From: Isoetes taiwanensis
Lineage: Eukaryota; Streptophyta; Lycopodiopsida; Isoetales; Isoetaceae
DNA: 64,000 nucleotides
Assembly: GCA_021234155.1 (NCBI GenBank)
Contig: JAJEKV010000030.1
Location: forward strand, 8,425,890 to 8,489,889
Direction: 5' to 3'
The position numbers were made by a program, and so were the translations under genes. The notes beneath the pieces are model-generated. The model was not told where the DNA came from. It ran no database searches and saw nothing but the letters and a program-made list of their open reading frames with translations. This document shows positions 43,986 to 54,974 of the stretch, one piece after another. Each line of letters starts with the position of its first letter. Positions within the stretch are counted from its first letter, which is position 1.

Positions 43986-46717
43986 CTCATAAAGGCTCTA
44001 AGATTACCTATTTTCTCATGATTCGAGCATGCTTTATGTTTTCAATTCAGCGCATATTACTATGTGCATTGCTGCAAAGTCCTTTATAACACAGTAATAG
44101 CAACAGATAAAGCCTATTGTGTTTCAGTATTTTACAATCGACTGCTTTGTATCAGCACAAAATAATAGATTTACCATACAGATGTGGGTTCTACAATTCT
44201 TATATAGCCAGATTCTCAACATACTGATTCTAATGAGGCCAGCGATTGCCAATGAGGAAATGAGCTGGGTATAGCAGGCAAATGAAAATAGCCCAAAACA
44301 TTATATTACCCATATAAGAAAATAGTATAGCAAATCATCAATCCATTGGCAAGAGAATAGATTGTACCTAATGAATCATTGAAGATAATGTAGCCATTCT
44401 ATAATAGCCAATTTTAGCACATGCCACTTTGATGCAAGCTTGAACAATACAAAGCAATCAAAATAAAATGGCAAATCATGAAGAAGAGCTTATAGAGAAG
44501 GGGAAAGTCGCCCCGTACCAGGGGATTGTTTGACAAACAATGGCACCAAAACTTTCCATTTTTAATCTTTGAAAAGTATTCTTGGTATAATTATGTTATC
44601 AAATACCTTAGAATTATTAGCTCGAGATGATCCTCAACTAAAGAATGAGCCTAACCTACACCAATAAGAAAATCCCCACCAACAGTTTGTTAGCAAAATG
44701 TCTGTATGTATATACAGCAAAACAAAAGAGAATGGATATATGGTTACCATAAATCAAAAGCTCAATGTCAAAAGCATAAATATGCACCTCCACCTTTCTC
44801 CAAACTCAAATCAAAAAAGCCCAGGATGCTCCAGGAGAAAGGAAGCACTCATCCAGCCTAGGATCAACTTGCTCAAATCTGTACATTGCATATCGAGGAC
44901 AATACCTAGCCGAAATACCTTGGAAATTTTAATCCATGCTCGCATCATGCTGCATAACTGATACTTGCATTTAAATGTATCCAACATTGAAGAAAGTCTC
45001 AGTTTGGATTGCATATGCTTTAATCCCTACTATGGCCCTAAGAAGAGTACAAAAAATGATGGAAGAATCCAAATAAATCATTGAAGGTTAACAAACCTTG
45101 CATAAGCTGCTCATGATGTGTTTCTAATGCATCTAGAGCCACTTTTCCTTCCTCATTTAAGTATATCCAACAATCAAGGAAGTCTCAGTTCGGATTGCAT
45201 GCCATGTGTCGTTTCATATATTGCTTAAAGCTAGAATGGCGTGCATGCCACAATGAGTTTTTGAACTTGCACATGTAGCACAATTCTCAAACGTGTCAGC
45301 CATTGCTTTTACGTCTTGGTCTGCATACGCTTTAATCCCTACCACATGCCTAAGAAGAGTACAAAAAATGATGGAAGATATTTAAATCCAAAGAAAGCAT
45401 GGACGGTTATCAGACCTTGCATAAGCAGCTCATGATGTGTTTCTAATGGATGTAGAGCCACTAATAAGGAAAATTGTATGTCTGACATAAGATCCATATA
45501 GTAAAGGGAATTTTAGGTCTCATACAATTATGATTTAGGGACTTAGATCTATTTGTTTTGGTTAAAATTTATCCAAAGGCTGGACCACGGATGTACCTAA
45601 GTAGGATACGTCATATCCATAAGGTCGTTTGATGTATAATATATGCCCAGATGAATGATTTTAAGCATGCAGTAGAATGTCCATTGAAAAGATGGACAAA
45701 GATTAGGCTAGAATAAACATAAAATAGTGGATCTTAATCAAATGCCTGTGAATAAGACCGTGGAACAATCACCACCAAATTCTAAACAATACCAATAACT
45801 TACCAAGGGACATTCATTAACCACGTCTGGAATATTTGTAGCAGGTCCTCCTTAAGAAGACATGTAAACTTTAGCTTGCTCAGGAAATAATCATCTTTGA
45901 GACAATTGTTCAATAATAAGAACTTCTACTTGATCAGAATAAAGCTCACTTTTTTATGCGCATTTATTCCACATGTATTTAGTAAAGGATTAGAGCTTAC
46001 CCATTTGAATGCATACATATACATTGACTCATAGCATAAATAGATGTTCATACTTACAATATCAAGCTTTATAATACTCCTAACAATGTCTCTACAACGT
46101 GATCTTTTGATGCCTAAGGATATTGCAACAAACCCTAAAGGACGCTAAGGATGCCTAGGTGCCCATGGCTGCTGGAATAGACCCTCAGAAAGCCTGCAGC
46201 TCGTGCATACTTTAAACATGTAAATGCAGATACGGTTCTTTAAACTATAAAAATAACTCTCCCGCATAGAACCTTGTTTCTTTCTGCATGCAGCCATGGC
46301 AGATCAGTGGATACTGGATCTCACCTTTTCCATCTATGAATAAAGAGTTTGAATACACATGCTTGCCCTTGTGCTGGAATCATACTTAAAAGGAAAGCCC
46401 TATGTTTACCAGAACTTTTGAATTCTGGCATTCAACCTGCATGTAAGAGAAAATAGGTAAACCCAAATGCGGATGTTTAGGAACTTCTTATTCACATGCA
46501 AATTCTGCCTCTTGTCAACAAATGAATCATACAAATGGATTTTTAAATGCATCTTACCAAAACACCCTAAGGGGATGGTTTCATGCGGGAAACTTAAAGT
46601 TCGAGGCCTGCCACTATAAGTAGGAGTACGTAGAAGATGGAATAGTAAGCATGAAAGTACATGTATATGCCACCACCGTACCTGCATCATAATGTCTCTG
46701 CGATAAATCTAGACATA
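43986..46717. other. non-coding interval with one imperfect direct duplication
   Basis: 44976-45150 and 45171-45465 share blocks in the same order (GGAAGTCTCAGT-TGGATTGCAT, CTTTAATCCCTAC, TAAGAAGAGTACAAAAAATG, TCATGATGTGTTTCTAATG), separated by a short insertion in the second copy. Nothing else is recognised. Confidence 0.5.
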
Positions 46718-48353
46718 TGTGACGCTCCCTACTAAATATACGGCGCCCGGCCGTACACTCCGTAGGAAATCCCCCATCCGGTCCTTCGACCGCACGGGAC
46801 CCTCCGTCTATCCCGCACTCAAGGGTACCCCTAGTGCGGGAAGTGGACACGAAGGTGTCTTGCGCGCCCTTCCCCTATGGGCTCCTATCACAGCGGAAGC
46901 ATAAACAACGTCAGAACTAGCAATAACAACACATCATACTACCTCGAGGGTAGTCCATCCACATATCCATAACTGCAAAGAAGATAAATATATGCCATAA
47001 AACATGAGAGCTCCTACCCATGGCTCCGACTCATAAGGAGGTCGACTGACTGGCTAGGCCTCAAGATAGAGCAGACCGAGTCATAACAATGGCGAGGGCT
47101 GGCATGAGACAATGGCTAGGGTTGACCACTCCATCCGCCCCTCCTGTGCATACTTTGCAGATGGGCTAGATCGGGCTCTAGCATGACTCTAGCCTTCCGG
47201 ATACGCAATCCCATGGTATCACCCATCGGGACTACTCCAGGTTGCATCTCCCCGGTCCGTCGAGGCAGGAAGGGTTGCATCTCCCCTTCCCAGGGTCTAG
47301 AGGTTCCACGGGCGGCTAGAGAATCGTGGCAACACACAATTCGTACCCGACTTAACCCCCCCAAAACAGGAGCCAAGCCGACACTTGCAACTCCTGAGAG
47401 GCAGGGCGACACCATTGCCCCCGGAGGTGTCAGACCCATGCCCGGCCCACACAAAGTGACCGACCATAGGCCTAGCCCGCTATGGGATCCCCAATAGCCA
47501 CGCTCAGCAGGGATCCTCCCTCCGTATTGCCTCTAGCCCCGTTGTGTAGTGCTGAGTCACATCATAGCCCCCATAGCCCGGTGGGCTCTTATGCACAGGC
47601 CGCATAATAATAGGAACTAAGGGGTCTAAACTAGGAGCATACTACGTAACGGCTACCAGGTCTCTACCCCCATTCCCAATACAAGAGGAGCAAACATGAT
47701 CAACCACATCACATAACATCATATCATGATAATCATCATAAGAACATCTTTAACCTAATCATTCATATCTAACTTACAGTTAGGGTTCCTTGATTAGGGT
47801 TCTAGATGTTGAATAAGGGTTCTAGGATGGCTCTACTCTAGATACGAAATACTAACCCATCTGGAGTGCTAACTTCCAGATGAACTACTAAGAGCACTAC
47901 TCCACATACCTGCTCCAGAAGCACTCCCTCCCAATCCTGGCGTCTCCATGGTCTTCGAAGTGTTCGAGGTGGCTCCCACTCCTGCTGATGCGCTCACGCT
48001 CTAGGGGCTGCCATGCTATGTTGTGCCACAGCAGACGGTTCTCGAAACGGAGTTTCGAGCGCGAAGAAGGTTCCCAGACTGTTGGAGCCAGAAAAGAGGC
48101 CTAGGGTTAGGGTTTAGGCCTTTATAGGTTAGGGTTCACATGTTATGCCACGTGGCTCCAATAGGGTAAGTCCGTGTGGCGGGTGCCCAATAGGTTAAGG
48201 CCACGTGGAAAATAGTCTTAACCTAAGGTTGGCTAAGTTATATGAATAACTTAGTCATGCCCCCTAGTGCCACAATCTATGGTATACAAGGCTATGAAGT
48301 GACGGACCTGGAAATATACGTATTTATGGCATATATTTCCCTGGAACGTCACA
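46718..48353. mobile_element. probable solo LTR (1.64 kb), Ty3/gypsy-like
   Basis: Ends TGTGACG and CGTCACA are an exact 7-bp inverted match starting TG and ending CA. The flanking pentamers ACATA (46713-46717) and ACATG (48354-48358) match at 4 of 5. The interior is GC-richer than its surroundings, with tracts such as CACAGCGGAAGCATAAAC that resemble gypsy LTRs. No coding domain is found. It is orientation-ambiguous and could instead be a large TIR element. Confidence 0.5.
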
Positions 48354-48410
48354 ACATGGCAAATATGTTGTGATCCAGTTTTGAGAACCTAGGGAAATAT
48401 ATATGAGAAG

Positions 48411-49078
48411 TAGGGATAGGTTCTATACGTACTTTTAATTTTTCCAGACGTATAAAGTCCAAAAATACGTATTTTTAGGTTAAATATGTATTTTTCGTAT
48501 TTTTAACCTACCGGTCGGAAAAAAAAAAAATTCGCGTGAGAGAAACCTTCAGTTTCGCTCACGCAAAAATTCAATTTTCGCGTAAGCGAAACTGAAGTTT
48601 TCGCTCACGCGAAAATTCCAAAAAAAAAAAACTTTTTTGTTTTCCGAATTTTTTTTTTTCGCGTAAGCGAAACCTTACGCGAAAACAGTTTTGTGTAAGC
48701 AAAACTGTTATTTCGCTTACGCTTGGCTGGCAGTGATCCTCGCCTGGTGTGCCACATTGAATTGTGTCATGCCGAGGGTGGGTGTCATTGCTTACGCGAA
48801 AATAAAAAAAAAAAAAAATCGAAATTTTTTTTTTCGATTTTTTTTTTCGCGACCTTCAGTTTCGCGTAAGCAAAACTGTTATTTTGCTTATGCGAAAATA
48901 TTAATTTTTTTTTTTTTTTTTTTTAAGTTTCGCATAAGCGAAATTGAAGGTTTCGCTTACGCGAAAAATTTCCGGCGCCGAAATTTTTTTTGCCGTATTT
49001 TTGACGTATTATACTTCAAATTAGTGCCGTATAATAAGTATTGAGTATAAAATGTATACAGTATTGAACCTATCCCTG
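48411..49078. mobile_element. hAT-like non-autonomous element packed with family C hairpins
   Basis: Exact 8-bp target duplication ATGAGAAG (48403-48410 and 49079-49086). TIRs are TAGGGATAGGTTC at the left and CAGGGATAGGTTC as the reverse complement of the right end, the usual hAT arrangement. The 668-bp interior carries about nine short hairpins of family C (arms TTTCGC/GCGAAA, loops GTAA, TTAC, TCAC, ATAA) plus A/T homopolymers. There is no transposase. The open frame at 48691-49044 is repeat-derived. Confidence 0.85.
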
Positions 49079-49086
49079 ATGAGAAG

Positions 49087-51400
49087 GATGCTATTCTACA
49101 TGAAGCCCGAGGAAGGCAACCATATGAATGTGTCTTTCCTTGAAGAAAACAAATATGGTGAGAAAGATTAGCACATAAGCCAAAAAACATGATGAGAAAA
49201 GAAGCTGTATACCTCAAGATATTATCTCTCCCATTAGATATTATAGAATTTGATGCTGATTTGCTGAGAAAATTTCAAAATAGGTATTGCATTGTAATCG
49301 TCAAGGATCCATTTGAAAGTAGATGTTATTTCATATATCTATGCAACCTTTACACATGTTCCTTGAGCATTCTCCTAATACCTATGGGATTTCACACATT
49401 ACCAACCGAGTTTTAAGGCAATACATAATGCAGCTATGAGGTAGAAAATAAATTTGTGACCTTGAATAAAACATTTATGCAGTAGCACCTCTGAACTGTG
49501 CAAAACGAAGATGCTCATCTCGCACATCTGAAACATTAAAAAGAAACACATTAATACTCTTGCCTTAGAGAACAATATGCGCAACATATTCTACTTCTTG
49601 CTAACGAAAGTGGTGCTATTTGACAAAGAAAAATCCTTAATGACACCGTCGCTTCTGCCCAGAGTATGGTCCATCAGAAAGAATCAATCTCTAAAGTCAT
49701 TAAATGAAAAGGAGACGCTTTCAAAACATTAGTAGAATGAAATATGCAAAAGATACATTTTACCATTTGAAGTTAGGCAGCAGAATCAACGATTCTTGTC
49801 AAAATAAAATAGAGATAATCTAGACTGCATGATCATGGCATCTGGACTGCATGATCATCCTATTTGGCATTCAGTTAAAAAGAGCACAGTCGCTATAATC
49901 ATGGTAGCGTATCTTCACAATAAAATGCGCATGGCCTTACAGGCATGCAATTTCATGGATGGTACATCCCATATAGTTATGTGAATGCAAAGAGAGGCCC
50001 TTTATGCTGTCAAAGAGTTCAGGAAGGAAACGACTCAACAAATTTCCATTGTTGGAGAAAATCTACTCCTCCTCACATAATTTACCTGCTTCGTACTGTC
50101 AAAAAGTTTAGAAAGAAAACGATCCAAGCATAAAAATTATTTCTGGAGAAATGTGCTTCGAATTGCTGGCATGTATGGAAGATTTACCCAGTTATTTCTA
50201 GCGGCACAAATGAGTTGAAGGAAAATCTATTTAGATGAATCGGCTTACAAATATGAGGTCAGTGAACTTTAATTATAGAATTCATAAGCCATAAATACAA
50301 AATCATGCTCACCTCTTGCAATTCATGTCCAGAAGCACTGGATTTCTTTTAATCACCACGTTGAACTCTGAATTTCCAATCCAATTAACGACCTACTACG
50401 CAGCATAAACCTAACCTCTAAATCTCCAGTCTAATTAACGGCCTCCTGTGAGGATGCCAAGCAAAACCTAGAGAAACAAATAACGACGACGGGAGCAATA
50501 CCTAACTTCTAAAGCTCGACAACAGGAAAGCAATAACCGGTTCGCTAAGCATCTACTCTATTGCTCACCATCTACGCCAGCAAAGCAAGGAAGCAACAAC
50601 TCGATCCCAGTTCTTGACCATGGTACTGTAGCATTCCGATGCTGCCAATGTTTCCCAACCGTCCAAATACGCCATGTCACCAAAAAATGCCGATTTTGAA
50701 ATCATAGTACAACCAAAATGCCTGATTTTTGGAGAACCGGAATTTTTTTCTGGCCGCCAAAACCCTCAAAACCTTAGGAAATCAAATTAAGGGAAAATTC
50801 CAAAAACTTTTCAGGACCCCGGAAAAACCAAAATTTAAACAATAGGATATGAAACAAATTCATGGCTTGCATGTTGCACCTCTAAGAATATAAATGGCAC
50901 CATAGCAACAGGAGCCAAATCAGAGGGAAAACAAAGGTTTTAGACTATAAATAAAACAAAGTATATCACATAGAATCACTCTCTTTTAAAAGTCTAAATA
51001 AAACAAAGCATATCACATAGAATGATTCCTTCTATTTTTAATGATTCTTTTGCAACAATAATCGTTCATTAAGAAGATATAGTTTTTCCTTAAAAAAAAA
51101 CTGACCTCTAATGTGAATATTACTGTCTATCCTTTTTTTTTTCTCCTGCAGTCTTAAAATATGGTTAATCACTAAAACATCAATAACTCAAAAAATACTT
51201 ATTCTTTTTCATGATTTTTGTTGCCACATAAACTAGACTCTGCGAGTTTTTCAAAAAGTCTTAGATCGTAGAAATCCGAGCTATATTAAGAGAGCTACAT
51301 CCTTCTATAGTCGACCTATTATTTTATTCTTTAGTTACGACTTTTTACTTTTGCTTTTGCATCATCATAAACTAGTTTTCTCTCACAATCAGGATTTTGT
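49087..51400. other. non-coding interval
   Basis: No gene recognised. It contains an imperfect duplication (GTCAAAGAGTTCAGGAAGGA / GTCAAAAAGTTTAGAAAGAA, 50008 and 50098), the second copy of the dispersed repeat noted at 42775 (50745-50845), and a duplicated ATAAAACAAAG-ATATCACATAGAAT phrase at 50950-51022. Confidence 0.45.
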
Positions 51401-51560
51401 ACTTTTAGTTTGCTGTCAATATGTGTGCAATATAGAAAGAAGGAAAGATGGTTGTTGTTACCTTCGTGTTATCTTTCATCTTCATCTGAAGCTCCTTGGA
51501 AGCTTTTGTTTCAACAAAAACTTTTCTGTCAATCCTTGCAGTATCCATGAAGTCGAACCA

Positions 51561-51573
51561 GGCTCTGATACCA
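51561..51573 (-). promoter_or_regulatory. copia primer-binding site
   Basis: Reads TGGTATCAGAGCC on the minus strand, an exact plant copia initiator-tRNA-Met site next to the LTR terminus CAACA. Confidence 0.85.
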
Positions 51574-53034
51574 TGTTGAAAATATAACAAGGAATAAAGT
51601 GACACAGCAAGACGGAGAGAACAAGAGAATGAGAATGAGAATGAGAATGATTTTTTATCGTCCACTGAGGCCAATCGGCCTATGGGACCCACAAGGAGCG
51701 CAGCAAACTTATTACTGTCCGGGTTAAAAAACCCCCGCCCTGAAGGGTTTTCGAGGAAAAAACTGTGGCAGTAATAAGAATGCTGTCAAACTGTACAAGT
51801 ATACATCAATGTATATATATGTCAAGTGTGTGCCCGAGGACATAGCTGATCTCGCATGTCCATAACCTCTTGAAGGTATGATCCCAGCACCCGTACGGAT
51901 GCTGTGCTCAATGTCACATGTAACGGCTGGCCGGGCCTGACCAACTCAGCATAGCGCGTCCGAATTTGATCATATGCTGGGCAACTTTGAAGGGTATGAG
52001 ATTCATCCTCAATGACTCCCATTTGGCAGCATTGACAGAGCATGTCCTGGCGTAGCTCACCAATCCATCTGCCCGTCTCAATTTGAAGATGATGTGCCCC
52101 TGTGCGAATGGAGGCAATGAGTCTGCGCCTTTTCATGGGCAAGTGGGTACGTAGGTAGCATTGCGGGCCTCGTTCCAATGTGGGATTTATGTGGGCCGAT
52201 AGTGTCTTTGTCTTGACATGTTCAAGGGCATTGGCATCCCAAAGCTTGCTGAGGAAGCAAGCGTCAAGATATTGCCTCAAGCTATGGCGATCTGCCTCTG
52301 TTTTCACATGTATGCACCTGTGCTCCTGCACATTCCATCTAGCCAACCATTGAGCTCTCTTTTCCCTCCAAAGGGCCTTGGCTGCGGCCCCATTGCCATG
52401 ATATAAGCTAGTTTAGGGAGACGAGCATCGTCCATATTGACCACCTTCTAAAAATAGATAATGTGGCGATCAAGGGGCCGCCCCAAGAGGCAAGAATCCT
52501 CGTCTCCCGCAAGTAGAATTTGATATGGGATTGTGGACTTCACCCCTAGTGCTCGTACTAAGAAGGCTTTTCGGACTGCTCCAAGTCATTCCAAGTAGCA
52601 AGTGATACACACGGGCCCCATACTTCACCCCCCGTATAAAAGGACGGGCTCTACTAAGACCTTGAGCAGTGTGGTGATGGGCCCAATCATACAACTCCGC
52701 TCTATGACTATTGTTTTGCATTGCATATAGTGCCTTCCAGCCTGCCGTCACTCGTAGTCGTATGGATGTGTCCCAGTGCATAGTAGAAGGAAACTCCACT
52801 CCCAAATACTTGTATGTGGATGCAACTTCCACATTCTGGCCTTGCATAGAGAGAAAGAACACAAATTAATCCCAAAGTGAATGTATAATTTATGAAGAGT
52901 ACATGCTCTTATATACAATAATGTAGGGCTAATAGGCAAAGACCCTTTTAGCTCTATGAACTATTAATAAACAATGACCTATCAATAGACAAAGGCTAAG
53001 ATTGTATGGATGTATTATAAATACATTCCAACAT
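51574..53034 (-). mobile_element. copia 5' LTR (minus orientation), split by LINE 2
   Basis: On the minus strand it starts TGTTGGAATGTATTTATAAT at 53034, has a TATA box (TGTATATAAGAGCATG, about 52915-52900) and ends ATATTTTCAACA at 51574, directly before the primer-binding site. Removing the LINE (about 51612-52855) leaves an LTR of roughly 200 bp. The flanking copia interior is short and degraded. Confidence 0.75.
51612..52862 (-). mobile_element. LINE copy 2 inserted in the copia LTR
   Basis: The minus strand has VEVASTYKYLGVEF (52830, post-RT segment), TAGWKALYAMQNNSHRAELY, then after frame changes RALGVKSTIPYQILLA, and a 174-residue frame (51822-52346) with INPTLERGPQCYL, SIRTGAHHLQIETGRW and CX2CX8HX4C (LCQCCQMGVIEDESHTLQSC). 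The 3' UTR contains GTCCCATAGGCCGATTGGCC, CAGTGGACGATAAAAAATC and ends in CATTCT repeats. AGAGAA-type sequence at both junctions may be the target duplication. It is 5'-truncated, without endonuclease or RT core. Confidence 0.8.
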
Positions 53035-53385
53035 TGGTTTGCAAGGAGCCCGCCGAATGATAATAAATAAAAAAACTGCTGCAATCACATACCCGCAGCC
53101 AAGCTCCCTTCTGCTCAATTTTCTCTACAAAGCAAATGGACCTAGCTCCTTCTGTTTAACTTAAAATACCCTCTGTGAAAGACTATCTGCAATTCTCTTT
53201 TACAGTTCAAGTAATGTGCACAATACTACGAATACCAGCATGCACCGTCTATAATGCTTAAGGTGGCAAATGTTAGACGGGATTACTTTAAGTCGAAACC
53301 CTCCGTTTCTTCCATTTGATCGTCCCTGGAACACCTTATTTCTGTTCAAATTCAGTTTCATACTCATATCTTTTACTGGTGAATC
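53035..53385. other. non-coding flank of the Mutator-like element
   Basis: No coding or repeat feature recognised. Confidence 0.5.
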
Positions 53386-53437
53386 ATAAGATATCGGTGC
53401 TTCGATCGGCTCCCGAAATTAACTCCAGGAGCCAGCC

Positions 53438-53738
53438 GGGTTCGCCCAAGCGAACCCCAAAAATTCGCCCAGGCGAACCCGTGGGATTCGCCCAGGCGAA
53501 CCCTCCATCTTGACGTGGCGTCTGCGTGGCAATACCTACCGGGTTCGCCCAAGCGAACCCAAACCGGGGTTAGCCACCGTGCGATGTCTGTGCGACGGCA
53601 TTTATTACCCCCCGCCGGGTTCGCCCAAGCGAACCCACCGGCAGGGGCTACACTCGGTCAGCAACACTTATTGGTCAGCAACACATTGGATTCGTACAGG
53701 CATTTAGTACCCCCTGCCGGGTTCGCCCAAGCGAACCC
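53438..53738. repeat. left TIR: six family B hairpins
   Basis: GGGTTCGCCCAAGCGAACCC or close variants at 53438-53457, 53464-53480, 53484-53503, 53541-53560, 53617-53636 and 53719-53738. The arms are 8 bp, with loop CCAA in four and CCAG in two. The last two are extended by CCCC-GCC / GGC-GGGG flanks to roughly 45 bp. Confidence 0.95.
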
Positions 53739-53887
53739 ACCGGCGGGGGGCCAATAAAGTGGGCGTGTGGCTATGGAGGATATGTTTAAATGGAGAAATT
53801 TCAGAAGAAATAACCTTCTTCTCTCAATTTGATGCAGGAAGAAAATAATCTGTTTCTGGGTTCAAACTGTATCGGAAGAGTTCTCAA

Positions 53888-54734
53888 ATGGAAGTTCCGG
53901 TGGCGAAATTGTGGAAACCTTTAGAGCTTGATGCAGGAAGCATAGCTGAGGCATTTCGGATTGACGATTTGCTCGATTTTTCAAATGAGGAAATAGCAGG
54001 GCCGATTGGGGACGATAATCTGCAGCTTTCTTGCCTTTCTAGCGATTCATCCGTTACGGCAATAGAAATAGAAAAAGGAAGTTCTAATTCTGGTCTGCCC
54101 AAGGGGAGGGGCTTGGAGCAGGCCATAGCCAGGGATTTCTGTGTTCCGGTGAGTTGGGTCCCCTGCTTTTTGCTCTGGTAGAACAGAATTTTTTCAGTCC
54201 GGATTGATTCAAGCAAAAGTTTTTGCAATGTGGGTTGATTTTTGTCTATTTAATCCATTCCAGTGCGAGGACGTAACTGCGGATTTGGAGTGGCTGTCTA
54301 ATTTTGTGGAAGATTCCTTCTCGACAGACGACGGGCACAAACCCATAAATCTAAGCTCGCTGCAGATTGATTTCTTAGACAAGCAAACGGAGTTAAGCAC
54401 AAACAGGGAGCAGAATTTTCAAGTTCTAAGTCCGGTATCAGTGCTAGAAAGCTCTGCGACCTCCGGCGCCATAGCCAATTTTCCCTCTGTGCCAGGAAAA
54501 GCTCGGAGCAAAGGACCCAGAGGGGGCGCAAGGGTCTGGTCCTCTTCGGGCCTATTGGGCGCGCAAGCTTGCCAAGCTCCTGGCTATGGCGGTTCCGGCA
54601 GCACGGATTCAGGCTCTTCCGGGAGCATCACATACGATTATCCGCAAGGATTATCCACAGATAGCGAGATTTTGATGGCTGGGCGTGGGTTCGCCCAAGC
54701 GAACCCGGTAGGGTCGCTGGTCCCACACGCTTGA
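53888..54734 (+). pseudogene. GATA transcription factor N-terminal half, zinc finger missing
   Basis: Two exons: 53888-54148 and 54264-54734, with a GT-AG intron (GTGAGT ... CCATTCCAG) that keeps phase. The protein starts MEVPVAKLWKPLELDAGSIA and contains DDLLDFSNEE, the conserved FCVPCEDVTADLEWLSNFVE block across the splice site, LSPVSVLESS and PGKARSKGPRGG. This is the activation half of plant class A GATA factors. The C-X2-C-X18-C-X2-C GATA finger that should follow PGKARSK-R is replaced by Gly/Ser-rich sequence, and the frame ends in TIR (GFAQANP is a translated hairpin). About 244 residues, no DNA-binding domain. The frame is intact, so a short protein could be made; whether it is expressed is unknown. 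Confidence 0.8.
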
Positions 54735-54922
54735 CTCCGGCCGCACGCCCGATCCTGCCACCTGACACTTACCGCGGTTTGGGTTCGCCCAAGCGAACCC
54801 GGCAGCAATGCCACGCAGGCGATTGCGCTCGCGAACCGTCATGCCACGTCCTCTGCGGGTTCGCCTGGGCGAATCCGACGGGTTCGCCTGGGCGAATTTT
54901 TAGGGTTCGCCCAGGCGAACCC
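54687..54922. repeat. right TIR: five family B hairpins
   Basis: Copies at 54687-54706, 54781-54800, 54857-54876, 54880-54899 and 54903-54922. Two have inverted loops (CTGG) as expected for a TIR; three keep the same strand orientation (CCAA or CCAG) as the left end. Confidence 0.95.
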
Positions 54923-54974
54923 GCTTGGCATGTTGACTCAATTTCGGGAGCCAATAAAGTGGGCGATAAGATAT

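Larger units (their letters stand above)
53395..54965 (+). mobile_element. Mutator-like (Pack-MULE-type) element carrying a GATA gene fragment
   Basis: A 9-bp direct repeat ATAAGATAT flanks it (53386-53394 and 54966-54974). The terminal inverted repeats align over more than 100 bp: GGCTCCCGAAATT is exact, the outer 13 bp diverged, and AAAAATTCGCCCAGGCGAAC is shared inside. The TIR regions hold eleven copies of hairpin family B. There is no transposase; the interior is host-gene sequence. A 9-bp duplication plus long TIRs is the Mutator-superfamily pattern. Confidence 0.85.

Noticed and set aside
47116-47497. Overlapping ORFs of 104-112 residues on both strands
   Set aside because: They lie inside the GC-richer probable LTR, are unrecognised and are explained by low stop-codon density.
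48691-49044. 117-residue ORF with FAYAKI repeats
   Set aside because: It is a translation of family C hairpins and T runs in the hAT-like element.
53438-53738. CRISPR-like regularly spaced repeats
   Set aside because: The repeats are palindromic with unequal spacing, no cas genes occur, and the DNA is plant nuclear.
53316-53757. ORFs with repeating GFAQANP / RPGEP peptides
   Set aside because: They are direct translations of family B hairpins in the left TIR.
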